From NCBI GenBank assembly GCA_002102225.1, contig LQPB01000029.1, positions 1 through 64,000 of the forward strand: 64,000 nucleotides of DNA, given 5' to 3'. The notes under the pieces are model-generated. The model saw only the letters and a program-made list of their open reading frames with translations, ran no database searches and had not been told where the DNA came from. Both the position numbers and the translations under genes were made by a program. Origin of the DNA: Mycobacterium interjectum. GTDB lineage: Bacteria > Actinomycetota > Actinomycetes > Mycobacteriales > Mycobacteriaceae. This document shows positions 33,726 to 41,799 of the stretch, piece after piece; position 1 is the stretch's first letter, and each line of letters starts with the position of its first letter.

Positions 33726-35960
33726 ATGTTAGCGCGAATGGCCCGACTCGCCGTCACCACGCCGCGACGGATCGTCGGAATCACGGTCCTGTTCGTAGTG
33801 CTCGCCGCCGTGTTCGGCATACCCGCCGCGACCAAGCTCTCGCCCGGCGGATTCCTCGACCCGGCCTCCGAATCGGCCCGCGCTGCAGCGACGCTCGCCG
33901 AAAAGTTCAACCAGGGTGACATGGACCTGGTGCTGTTGGTGAGCTCGGCGGGCGGCGCCAACGACGCGGCCGCACGCGCCGTCGGCGCCGACATCGCCCG
34001 ACAGCTTTCGCAATCACCCTTCGTGTCGCGGGTGACATCGCCCTGGGACGGGCAACCCAGCCCGGGAGCATTCAGCGTCGACGGAAAGACCGCGATGATT
34101 CTCGTCGCACTCAAAGGCGACGAAAACAGCGCGCCCAAGCACGCCCGGGCGCTGGCGGAGCGGTTCGCGCACGACCATCAGGGGGTCACCGTACAAGCGG
34201 GCGGCTCGGCGCTGGTCTACGAACAGGTCAACGAGCAGACCGAAAGAGACCTGCTGCGAATGGAAATCATCGCGATACCGCTGAGTTTCCTCGCACTGGT
34301 GTGGGTTTTCGGCGGGTTGCTGGCCGCCGCATTACCCGTGGCCGTCGGTGGCGTCGCGATCCTGGGTTCACTCGCGGTGTTGCGCGCGATCGCGCTGGTC
34401 ACCAACGTGTCGATTTTCGCTCTCAACGTGACGGTGGCGTTGGGGTTCGCGCTGGCCGTCGACTACACCTTGCTGATCATCAGCCGGTACCGCGACGAGG
34501 TGGCCGCTGGGTCGGGCCGCGACGAGGCGCTCGCGAACACGGTGACGACCGCCGGTCGCACCGTGTTGTTTTCGGCGGTCACGGTGGCCCTGGCCCTGTC
34601 CGCGACGGCACTGTTCCCGATGTACTTCCTCAAGTCCTTCGCCTATGCCGGGACGGCGGTGGTGGCGTTCGCCGCCCTGGCGGCGGTGGTGGTGGCGCCC
34701 GCCGCGCTGGTGTTGATCGGGGACCGGCTCGATGCATTCGACATTCGCAAGCTGGGCCGTCGGCTGTCGGGCCGCCCCGCACCGCCGCCCTCAACGTTGG
34801 AACACAGCTTCTGGTACCGGACGGCGAAACTGGTGATGCGGCATGCGATCCCGGTCGGCTTGGCGCTCACCGCGTTCCTGGTTGCGCTGGGCGCTCCGTT
34901 CCTCGGTGTCAGATGGGGCTATCCCGACGACCGGGTACTGCCGACATCGGCGTCCGCGCGGGCCGTGAGCGACCGGATCCGCAGCGAATTCCGCACGACC
35001 TCGGAGACCAAGGTCGTCCTGCCCGATACGGCCGGCGTCACCACCGCGGACCTGGATGGCTACGCCATGCGGTTGTCGCTCGTCGCCGACGTCGCGGCGG
35101 TGTCGACGCCCACCGGCACCTTCGTCGCGGGTCGGCCCAGCGGGCCGGCATCGGCTCCGAGCGGAATGGCGGCCGGCAGCGCCTACCTGACCATCGAGAG
35201 CACCGCCCCCCTCTACAGTCAAGCCTCCGAGATCCAGTTGACCCGCATGCACGCGATCACGGCACCGGGACACCGGGCGGCGCAGTTCACCGGGATGGCG
35301 CAAACGAACCGCGATTGCGTGAACGGCATCACGTCGCGGTTGCCCTTGGTGTTCGGTTTCATCGCGGTGGTGACCTTGGTGCTGCTTTTCCTCCTCACGG
35401 GCAGCGTGATACTTCCGATCAAGGCGGTACTGCTCAACGTGGTGTCGCTCACCGCCGTCTTCGGCGCTCTGGTGTGGATCTTCCAGGACGGCCACCTCGG
35501 CGCGGCGGGCACCACGTCAACGGGCACGCTCGCGGCGAACGTCCCGGTGCTGATGTTTTGCATCGCGTTCGGATTGTCGATGGACTACGAAGTCTTCCTG
35601 CTCGCCCGCATCCGCGAGTACTGGCTGGATTCGCCACGAACCCGCGCGGCCAACGACGAAAGCATCGCGATGGGCCTCGCCCGCACCGGCCGGGTGATCA
35701 CCGCCGCGGCGCTGCTGATGTCGATCTCGTTCGCGGCTCTGATCTCCGCGGGGGTGTCATTCATGCGCATGTTCGGATTGGGCCTCACCGTCGCGGTGTT
35801 GGTGGACGCGACGCTGGTGCGAATGCTGCTGGTGCCGGCCTTCATGCACGTGTTGGGCGGCCTGAATTGGTGGGCGCCCGACCGGCTGGCGAGATGGCAC
35901 CGCCGGACCTTCAGTGGGCTGAGTCCAATTCGGCCTGGAACTGGCGCATTGCGGCAATAA
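33726..35960 (+). CDS. MmpL/RND-family transporter (paralogue 1)
   Basis: The 744-residue protein has twelve predicted transmembrane segments in two MMPL repeats. The proton-relay Asp-Tyr pairs are present in both halves: ALAVDYTLLIISRYRDEV and AFGLSMDYEVFLLARIREYW. ATG at 33726 with AGAGGG upstream is chosen over an earlier in-frame start. It would export a lipid or lipophilic product across the inner membrane. An mmpL gene also sits in the Corynebacterium carotenoid cluster, so the carotenoid is a candidate cargo. The last 50 bp overlap the convergent marR gene. Confidence 0.92.
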   Translation: MLARMARLAVTTPRRIVGITVLFVVLAAVFGIPAATKLSPGGFLDPASESARAAATLAEKFNQGDMDLVLLVSSAGGANDAAARAVGADIARQLSQSPFVSRVTSPWDGQPSPGAFSVDGKTAMILVALKGDENSAPKHARALAERFAHDHQGVTVQAGGSALVYEQVNEQTERDLLRMEIIAIPLSFLALVWVFGGLLAAALPVAVGGVAILGSLAVLRAIALVTNVSIFALNVTVALGFALAVDYTLLIISRYRDEVAAGSGRDEALANTVTTAGRTVLFSAVTVALALSATALFPMYFLKSFAYAGTAVVAFAALAAVVVAPAALVLIGDRLDAFDIRKLGRRLSGRPAPPPSTLEHSFWYRTAKLVMRHAIPVGLALTAFLVALGAPFLGVRWGYPDDRVLPTSASARAVSDRIRSEFRTTSETKVVLPDTAGVTTADLDGYAMRLSLVADVAAVSTPTGTFVAGRPSGPASAPSGMAAGSAYLTIESTAPLYSQASEIQLTRMHAITAPGHRAAQFTGMAQTNRDCVNGITSRLPLVFGFIAVVTLVLLFLLTGSVILPIKAVLLNVVSLTAVFGALVWIFQDGHLGAAGTTSTGTLAANVPVLMFCIAFGLSMDYEVFLLARIREYWLDSPRTRAANDESIAMGLARTGRVITAAALLMSISFAALISAGVSFMRMFGLGLTVAVLVDATLVRMLLVPAFMHVLGGLNWWAPDRLARWHRRTFSGLSPIRPGTGALRQ

Positions 35961-36393
35961 GGGCGGTGAAGACCCGGTGCGCCGCGGCCAAATCGGCGTC
36001 GCTCAACTCGTCGAGCGCGGCACGGGTGTGCATTCCCAGCGGGTTGAAGAACGAGCGCGCGGTGTCCAGGCCGTCATCCGAGTAGCGCAGGATGACCTTT
36101 CGCCGGTCATCGGCGTGGGTGTCGCGGCGAACGTGCCCCGAGGTGATCATCCGCTCGACGAGGTAGGTGATCGCCGCCGCGGACAAACCCATCCGCTGGC
36201 GCAATTCCCCCGATGTCAGCGGAGCGCCCGCCGTCTCGGCCACCAGGATGTGCAGCAGGGCGCGAAAGTCGCTGGGACCCAGGTGATGCACCGCGGCGAA
36301 AACGCGACCCAACTGGTCGGATTCGGCGGTGAGGGCGCGCGCATCGGCTGCGATCTGAGCCTCGAGCCGCACCCGTTCGGTGGTGGCTTCCAT
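35911..36393 (-). CDS. MarR-family regulator, CrtR-like (paralogue 2)
   Basis: The 160-residue protein has the winged helix GPSDFRALLHILVAETAG, LRQRMGLSAAAITYLVERMI and wing THADDRRKVILRYSDDG. It is close to the regulator at 29602-30126. ATG at 36393 is used; a long open frame upstream is antisense to the next mmpL gene. It is divergent from mmpL paralogue 2 with only 54 bp between the starts, and that space contains operator C. Autoregulation is likely. Confidence 0.9.
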   Translation of the reverse strand: MEATTERVRLEAQIAADARALTAESDQLGRVFAAVHHLGPSDFRALLHILVAETAGAPLTSGELRQRMGLSAAAITYLVERMITSGHVRRDTHADDRRKVILRYSDDGLDTARSFFNPLGMHTRAALDELSDADLAAAHRVFTALIAAMRQFQAELDSAH

Positions 36394-36427
36394 CAGAGTC
36401 GCAGCATACCGCGCCGAAGGCAGATTG

Positions 36428-36449
36428 TTAACTTGATTAATGGTTAAGT
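36428..36449. promoter_or_regulatory. Putative MarR operator C between marR2 and mmpL2
   Basis: TTAAC-N10-GTTAA (36428-36447) overlaps an ACTT-N11-AAGT dyad (36431-36449). It lies in the 54-bp divergent interval and reaches the GTG start of mmpL paralogue 2. Occupancy would block both genes. Confidence 0.6.
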
Positions 36450-38532
36450 GACTGAAATGCTTGGTGGCGTGATCTGGGACGCTCTTGCCGCCGCCGTGAC
36501 GGGCCGGCGGTCGTGGCTGCCCGGATTGGCGGCGGTCCTGCTGGGTATTGGCCTCACGGTGGTCATCGGCGGGAACGCGGCGGCGAGCCGGGCTCCGCTG
36601 TCGGTGCCGTCCTCCTCCGATTCCGCCAGGGTCGACGCCCTGGCCCGGGAGTTCCCGGGCGGCGACCGCGCTCCGCTGATCGTCGTGGTCAGCCGCGCCG
36701 ACGGCGCGGCGCTCGGTCCGGCGGACGTCGGCGCCGCCCAAGCGGCCCGCGACCGGATGCTCGGGCTCACCCACGACGCCGGCCCCCCGCCCGTGACGGT
36801 TTCGGCCGACGGCCACGCGGCCGTCGGCCTGGTATCCGTGGACGCCGGCCTGTCGGGCCTGGCGCTGGGTGACGCCGTCGCGTCCCTGCGCGCCGCCGCC
36901 GCGGACGGCCTGCCCGCGAGCCTGCGGACCCACGTCACCGGGGGTCCGGCGTTCGGCGCCGACATCGCCAGCGCGTTCACCGACGCCAACGTCACCCTGC
37001 TCGCGGTGACGGCGTCGGTGGTGGCGCTGCTGCTCATCGCGACCTACCGATCGCCGGTCCTGTGGCTCGCGCCGCTGCTGGTGATCGGGTTCGCGGACCG
37101 GGTGGCGACGGCGGCGGGCACCGCGATGGCGGGGCTGACCGGGCTGAGCTTCGACGGCGCCACGTCCGGGATCACCAGCGTGCTGGTGTTCGGCGCGGGC
37201 ACCAACTACGCGCTGCTGCTGATTTCCCGTTACCGCCAGGAACTTTCGCGCTATCCCGACCATCGGCGGGCCCTGCGCCGGGCCGTGCGCAGGGCCGCGC
37301 CGGCCATCGTGGCCAGCAACGCGACCGTGGTGCTGGCGCTGCTGACGCTGTTGTTCGCGTCGACCCCGAGCACCCGCAGCCTGGGCGCCCTGGCCGCGTG
37401 CGGATTGGTCGTCGCGGCGGTGAGCGTTCTGGTCGTGCTGCCGCCGGTGCTGGCGCTGTGCGGCCGGCGGTTGTTCTGGCCCTTCGTCCCACGCGCCGAC
37501 GGCGCGGCCGCGCTCGAGTCGGGGCCATGGCACCGGGTGGCCGAGCGGGTGGCCCGGCGTCCCGCCCTGGTGGCGGCGGTCGCGATCGCGCTCCTTGCCG
37601 CCCTGGCGACCGGTCTGCTGGGGACCCGAATCGGGCTGTCGCAGACCGAACAGTTCCGGGTCCGCGCGGATTCGGTGTCCGGTTACGACGTTGTGGCCGC
37701 ACATTTTCCGGGCGGCCTGGCCAGTCCCACGGTGGTGATCGCCCCCTGCGCCGAGGCGACTTCGGTGCAGCGGGCGATCGGTTCCACCCCGGGCGTGGTC
37801 TCGGCGACCCGGACGGGCCGGTCCGCGACGGGACTGACCAATTGGTCCGTCGTGATCGACGCCCCGCCATCCTCCGGCGCCGCGTTCACCACCATTGCCG
37901 CGCTGCGGGATTCGACCAAGGCTGTCGCCCCCGCCGCGCTGGTCGGCGGCCCCGACGCGCAGGCACTCGACATCCGCGACGCAGCCGCGCACGATCGGCT
38001 GATGCTGATCCCGGCGATCCTGGCGGTAATCCTGGTCGTGCTGTATGTGCTGCTGCGCTCGGCACTGGCGCCGCCAATCCTGCTTGCCGCAACGATTCTC
38101 GGCGCGCTGGCGGCGCTGGGTGTCGGCGGGTGGGCCAGCAACCACGTCTTCGGATTCCCGGCGCTGGACAACAGCACCCCGCTGTTCGCATTCTTGTTCC
38201 TGGCCGCCCTCGGCGTGGACTACACCATCTTCCTGGTCACCCGCGCCCGCGAGGAGGCCGCGCGGCATGGCGCGGCCGACGGCATGGTGCGCGCGGTGTC
38301 TGCCACCGGCGGCGTCATCACCAGCGCGGGCATCGTCTTGGCGGCCGTGTTCTGCGTGCTGGGGGTGCTGCCGTTGATCGTGCTGACGCAGCTGGGCATC
38401 ATCGTGGGCCTCGGCATCCTGCTCGACACCTTCGTCGTGCGCACCCTGGTGATACCCGCACTGTTCGCCCTTGTGGGCGAACGCATCTGGTGGCCCACCG
38501 CCCCCACCCAACCGGAAGGAAGCACAACGTGA
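36448..38532 (+). CDS. MmpL/ActII-3-like transporter (paralogue 2)
   Basis: The 694-residue MMPL transporter has two repeats with large periplasmic loops. The second relay motif is intact, ALGVDYTIFLVTRAREE. The first reads GAGTNYALLLISRYRQEL, with Asn in place of the proton-relay Asp, a change I recall in several actinobacterial relatives. The GTG at 36448 is the first start; ATG at 36457 is also possible. It is translationally coupled to tspO2 (GTGA). Cargo is unknown; context suggests a carotenoid or isoprenoid lipid. Confidence 0.9.
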   Translation: MTEMLGGVIWDALAAAVTGRRSWLPGLAAVLLGIGLTVVIGGNAAASRAPLSVPSSSDSARVDALAREFPGGDRAPLIVVVSRADGAALGPADVGAAQAARDRMLGLTHDAGPPPVTVSADGHAAVGLVSVDAGLSGLALGDAVASLRAAAADGLPASLRTHVTGGPAFGADIASAFTDANVTLLAVTASVVALLLIATYRSPVLWLAPLLVIGFADRVATAAGTAMAGLTGLSFDGATSGITSVLVFGAGTNYALLLISRYRQELSRYPDHRRALRRAVRRAAPAIVASNATVVLALLTLLFASTPSTRSLGALAACGLVVAAVSVLVVLPPVLALCGRRLFWPFVPRADGAAALESGPWHRVAERVARRPALVAAVAIALLAALATGLLGTRIGLSQTEQFRVRADSVSGYDVVAAHFPGGLASPTVVIAPCAEATSVQRAIGSTPGVVSATRTGRSATGLTNWSVVIDAPPSSGAAFTTIAALRDSTKAVAPAALVGGPDAQALDIRDAAAHDRLMLIPAILAVILVVLYVLLRSALAPPILLAATILGALAALGVGGWASNHVFGFPALDNSTPLFAFLFLAALGVDYTIFLVTRAREEAARHGAADGMVRAVSATGGVITSAGIVLAAVFCVLGVLPLIVLTQLGIIVGLGILLDTFVVRTLVIPALFALVGERIWWPTAPTQPEGSTT

Positions 38533-39008
38533 AACCCTCGACGCTCGCCGCAACCACCGTCGCCGTCGCGGCGGCCGCCGGCACCGGCAGCATCGCTAGC
38601 CCCATGCGGGTGCCCGCGTGGTACGCGCGGCTTCGCAAACCGCCCTACCAGCCGCCCGGGGCTGCGTTCCCGCTGGTGTGGACGACGCTGTACGCCGATA
38701 TAGCGGCGACCTCCGCGGTGGCCATCGACCGGTTCCGCGCCACCGGACGAGACGACGAAGCGCGCCGCTACGCCGCGGCGCTGGGCGTGAACCTGGCACT
38801 GAACGCCGGATGGAGTTGGCTGTTCTTCCGCTATCACAAGCTCGGCGCCTCCGCGCTGGGCGCCGCGGCACTGACGGCGAGCAGCGCCGACCTCGCGCGC
38901 CGCGCCGCGCGGGCCGACCGGCGGGCCGGGACGGCGCTGTCGCCCTACCCGGTGTGGTGCGCCTTCGCCACCGTCCTGGCCACCCACGTGTGGCGGCTCA
39001 ACCGCTGA
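38529..39008 (+). CDS. TspO/MBR-family protein (paralogue 2)
   Basis: The 159-residue five-helix protein has [37 protein letters not shown] and the terminal YPVWCAFATVLATHVWRLNR. It is the close paralogue of the protein at 32394-32897. GTG overlaps the mmpL2 stop, and the photolyase gene follows by 14 bp. The arrangement mmpL2-tspO2-photolyase suggests a light/porphyrin stress operon. Confidence 0.92.
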   Translation: MKPSTLAATTVAVAAAAGTGSIASPMRVPAWYARLRKPPYQPPGAAFPLVWTTLYADIAATSAVAIDRFRATGRDDEARRYAAALGVNLALNAGWSWLFFRYHKLGASALGAAALTASSADLARRAARADRRAGTALSPYPVWCAFATVLATHVWRLNR

Positions 39009-39022
39009 GGGGAACCCCAATC

Positions 39023-40354
39023 ATGCCGACGGTGTTGTGGTTTCGCCGCGATCTGCGGTTGCACGACCATCCCGCCCTGGCCGCGGCCGCGCGAGACGAC
39101 GGGGAAGTGCTCGCCTGCTTCGTCGTCGACCCGCGGCTCGAAACCTCGTCGGGCCGGCGCCGGCTGCAATTCCTGGGTGACTCGCTGCGCCGGCTGCGCG
39201 ACGACCTGGACGGCCGGCTGCTGGTGACCCGCGGCCGGCCCGAGACGCAGATCCCGCGGATCGCCGAGGAGGTCGGTGCGTCGTCGGTGCATGTCTCGGA
39301 GGACTTCGCGCCGTACGGGGTGTGCCGCGACGAAAGGGTCCGCGCGGCACTGGATTCCGTGCCGTTGGTGGCGACGGGCTCGCCGAACCTGGTCTCCCCC
39401 GGTCGCGTGGTGAAGAAGGACGGCTCCCCCTACCGGGTGTTCACCCCGTTTTTGCGCGAGTGGCGCGAGGTCGGCTGGCGGGCGCCGGCGAAATCGGGCG
39501 CCGCCACCGCGCGCTGGCTTGACCCGGCCCGGCTGCGGATCCGGCGTTGCGAGATACCCGATCCCGGCGCCGAGCTCGATGTGGCGGCCGGTGAGGCGGC
39601 GGCGCGCGAGCAGTGGAAGGCGTTTGTGCACAACGGATTACAGCGTTACTCCCAGGACCGTGACCGGCCCGACGTGGCGGGAACCAGCAGGATGTCGGCG
39701 CACCTGAAGTTCGGGTCCATCCATCCCCGCACCCTGGCCGCCGACCTCGATCCGCGCGGCGCGGGGGCGCAGGCCTTCTTGCGGGAGTTGGCCTTTCGCG
39801 ATTTCTACGCCGACGTGCTGCACCACTGGCCGGCGAGCGCCTGGCGCAATTGGAACGAACAGTTCGACGGTATCCAGACCGACACCGGGTCCGAGGCCGA
39901 GCGCCGCTTCGAGGCCTGGAAGGCCGGCCGGACCGGGTTTCCGTTCGTCGACGCCGGGATGCGTCAGCTTCGCGAGACCGGCTTCATGCACAACCGGGTG
40001 CGCATGATCGTGGCGTCGTTTCTGGTCAAGGACCTGCACCTGCCGTGGCAGTGGGGTGCCACCTGGTTTTTGGACCAGCTCGTCGACGGCGACATGGCCA
40101 ACAATCAGCACGGCTGGCAGTGGTGCGCCGGATCCGGCACCGACGCGGCGCCGTACTTCCGGATCTTCAACCCGAGCACGCAGGGCGAGAAGTTCGATCC
40201 CTCCGGCGATTACATCCGGCGCTGGGTGCCGGAGCTGCGCTCGGCCGACGACGCGCACCTGCGCAAAGGGAAACGGCCGCAGGGATACCCGGCGCCGATC
40301 GTCGACCATGGCGCCGAGCGCGCCGAGGCGCTGCGCCGCTATCAGAGCATCTGA
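39023..40354 (+). CDS. phr: Deoxyribodipyrimidine photolyase
   Basis: The 443-residue class I CPD photolyase uses FAD and blue light to split pyrimidine dimers. The N-terminal antenna domain begins VLWFRRDLRLHDHPALAAAA. The FAD domain has GTSRMSAHLKFGSIHPR, WKAGRTGFPFVDAGMRQL, FMHNRVRMIVASFLVKDL and NNQHGWQWCAGSGTDAAPYF. All catalytic blocks are complete. GAGGGGA lies before the ATG. Position behind mmpL2-tspO2 ties DNA photorepair to the pigment island. Confidence 0.97.
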   Translation: MPTVLWFRRDLRLHDHPALAAAARDDGEVLACFVVDPRLETSSGRRRLQFLGDSLRRLRDDLDGRLLVTRGRPETQIPRIAEEVGASSVHVSEDFAPYGVCRDERVRAALDSVPLVATGSPNLVSPGRVVKKDGSPYRVFTPFLREWREVGWRAPAKSGAATARWLDPARLRIRRCEIPDPGAELDVAAGEAAAREQWKAFVHNGLQRYSQDRDRPDVAGTSRMSAHLKFGSIHPRTLAADLDPRGAGAQAFLRELAFRDFYADVLHHWPASAWRNWNEQFDGIQTDTGSEAERRFEAWKAGRTGFPFVDAGMRQLRETGFMHNRVRMIVASFLVKDLHLPWQWGATWFLDQLVDGDMANNQHGWQWCAGSGTDAAPYFRIFNPSTQGEKFDPSGDYIRRWVPELRSADDAHLRKGKRPQGYPAPIVDHGAERAEALRRYQSI

Positions 40355-40434
40355 GCGATTTCCGCCACCCGAAGCTAGTTGGCATGCAATTATCAGCCGA
40401 CTCACAGTTGCCGATTCGCCCCCGGGAGGCTGCC

Positions 40435-40977
40435 ATGGCTCGCTCGATCGTCCGGACGTTGCTGGTGGCGGGTGCCGCGACGGGCCTGATGGCCGGCGTC
40501 GGCGCCTGTTCGTGTTCGGTCACCTCGAAGCACGCCGTGAGCAAGAACGACGTCGCCGGACAGATCACCGCCAAGCTGACCGAGGCGGCCGGCAACAAGC
40601 CCGAGTCGGTGACGTGCCCGGACGACCTGGCCGCCAAGGTCGGGGCGCAGCTGAACTGCACGATGAAGGTCAAGGACCAGACCTTCAACGTCAACGTCAC
40701 CGTCACCAGCGTCAACGGCGACGACGTCAAGTTCGACATGGTGGAGACCGTCGACAAGAACCAGGTGGCCAGCATCCTCAGCAAGAAGCTGACCCAGCAG
40801 GTCGGCCGCAAGCCCGATTCGGTGACGTGCCCGGACAACCTCAAGGGCACCGTCGGCGCCACGCTGCGGTGCGAACTGTCCGATTCCGGCGAGAAGTACG
40901 GCATCTCGGTGACCGTCACCAGCGTCGACGCCGGCGATGTCAACTTCGACTACAAGGTCGACGACCACGCCCAATAG
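40435..40977 (+). CDS. Lipoprotein with two DUF4333 domains, Rv3033-like
   Basis: The 180-residue protein has a signal peptide with lipobox VGAC (Cys25). Two repeats of the DUF4333 domain follow (about residues 31-100 and 106-175). Each repeat has the pattern PESVTCPDDLAAKVGAQLNC or PDSVTCPDNLKGTVGATLRC, so each should hold one disulfide. It should be anchored on the membrane's outer face. GGGAGG precedes the ATG. This gene marks return to the conserved backbone after the carotenoid island. Function is unknown. Confidence 0.85.
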   Translation: MARSIVRTLLVAGAATGLMAGVGACSCSVTSKHAVSKNDVAGQITAKLTEAAGNKPESVTCPDDLAAKVGAQLNCTMKVKDQTFNVNVTVTSVNGDDVKFDMVETVDKNQVASILSKKLTQQVGRKPDSVTCPDNLKGTVGATLRCELSDSGEKYGISVTVTSVDAGDVNFDYKVDDHAQ

Positions 40978-40983
40978 GACGGG

Positions 40984-41721
40984 CTAGCGGGCCGCCTTCT
41001 TGCGTTCGATGTCGGCGAGGGCGGCGGCGAGTTCGGCCCGCTGCGCGGCCGAGCTCTCCCACGACAGCTGCCGGTTCTTGACCACCTTGGCCGGTGCGCC
41101 GACCGCGATCGAGTAGTCGGGGATGACGCCGCGGACCACCGCGTGCGACCCGAGCACGCAGCCGCGCCCGATGGACGTGCCGCGCAGGATCGTCGCCTTG
41201 ACCCCGACCCAGGTGTCGGGGCCGATCCGGACCGGTGACTTGACGATGCCCTGGTCCTTGATCGGCAGGTTGATGTCGTCCATGCGGTGGTCGAAATCGC
41301 AGACGTAGCACCAGTCGGCCATCAACACCGAGTCGCCGAGCTCGATGTCGAGATAGGTGTTGATGACGTTGTCGCGGCCGAGCACGACCTTGTCGCCGAA
41401 GCGCAGCGAGCCCTCGTGCGCGCGAATCGTGTTCTTGTCCCCGATGTGCACCCAGCGGCCGATCTCCAGCTCCGACAATTCGGGCGTCGCGTGGATCTCC
41501 ACGCCCTTGCCCAGGAACACCATCCCGCGGGTGATGATGTGCGGGTTGGCCAGCTTGAACTTCAGCAGCCGCCAGTAGCGCACCAGGTACCACGGGGTGT
41601 AGGCGCGGTTGGCCAGCACCCACTTCAGCGAGGCCAGCGTGAGGAACTTGGCCTGGCGAGGGTCCCGCAGGTTCGATCCACGCCAGCGGCGATGAAGCGG
41701 AGCATTCCACATGCTCGTCAT
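40984..41721 (-). CDS. Hexapeptide-repeat (maltose O-acetyltransferase-like) acetyltransferase, Rv3034c-like
   Basis: The 245-residue protein has a left-handed beta-helix core with repeats such as LEIGRWVHIGDKNTIRAHEG, VVLGRDNVINTYLDI, VRIGPDTWVGVKATILRGTS and IGRGCVLGSHAVVRGVIPDY. The catalytic His is in CDFDHRMDD or SHAVV. ATG at 41721 is chosen; an upstream start at 41748 is possible. It probably acetylates a sugar or glycan; proximity of the Rv3030-Rv3032 homologues in M. tuberculosis suggests the methylglucose lipopolysaccharide. It is convergent with the lipoprotein gene (6-nt gap). Confidence 0.85.
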   Translation of the reverse strand: MTSMWNAPLHRRWRGSNLRDPRQAKFLTLASLKWVLANRAYTPWYLVRYWRLLKFKLANPHIITRGMVFLGKGVEIHATPELSELEIGRWVHIGDKNTIRAHEGSLRFGDKVVLGRDNVINTYLDIELGDSVLMADWCYVCDFDHRMDDINLPIKDQGIVKSPVRIGPDTWVGVKATILRGTSIGRGCVLGSHAVVRGVIPDYSIAVGAPAKVVKNRQLSWESSAAQRAELAAALADIERKKAAR

Positions 41722-41799
41722 GGCCGGAAAGCCTATCGGAGGCCGCACGCGTTACCCTCACCTGTACTCGACTGCTCACGTAGAAGGATTTGGGAACAG

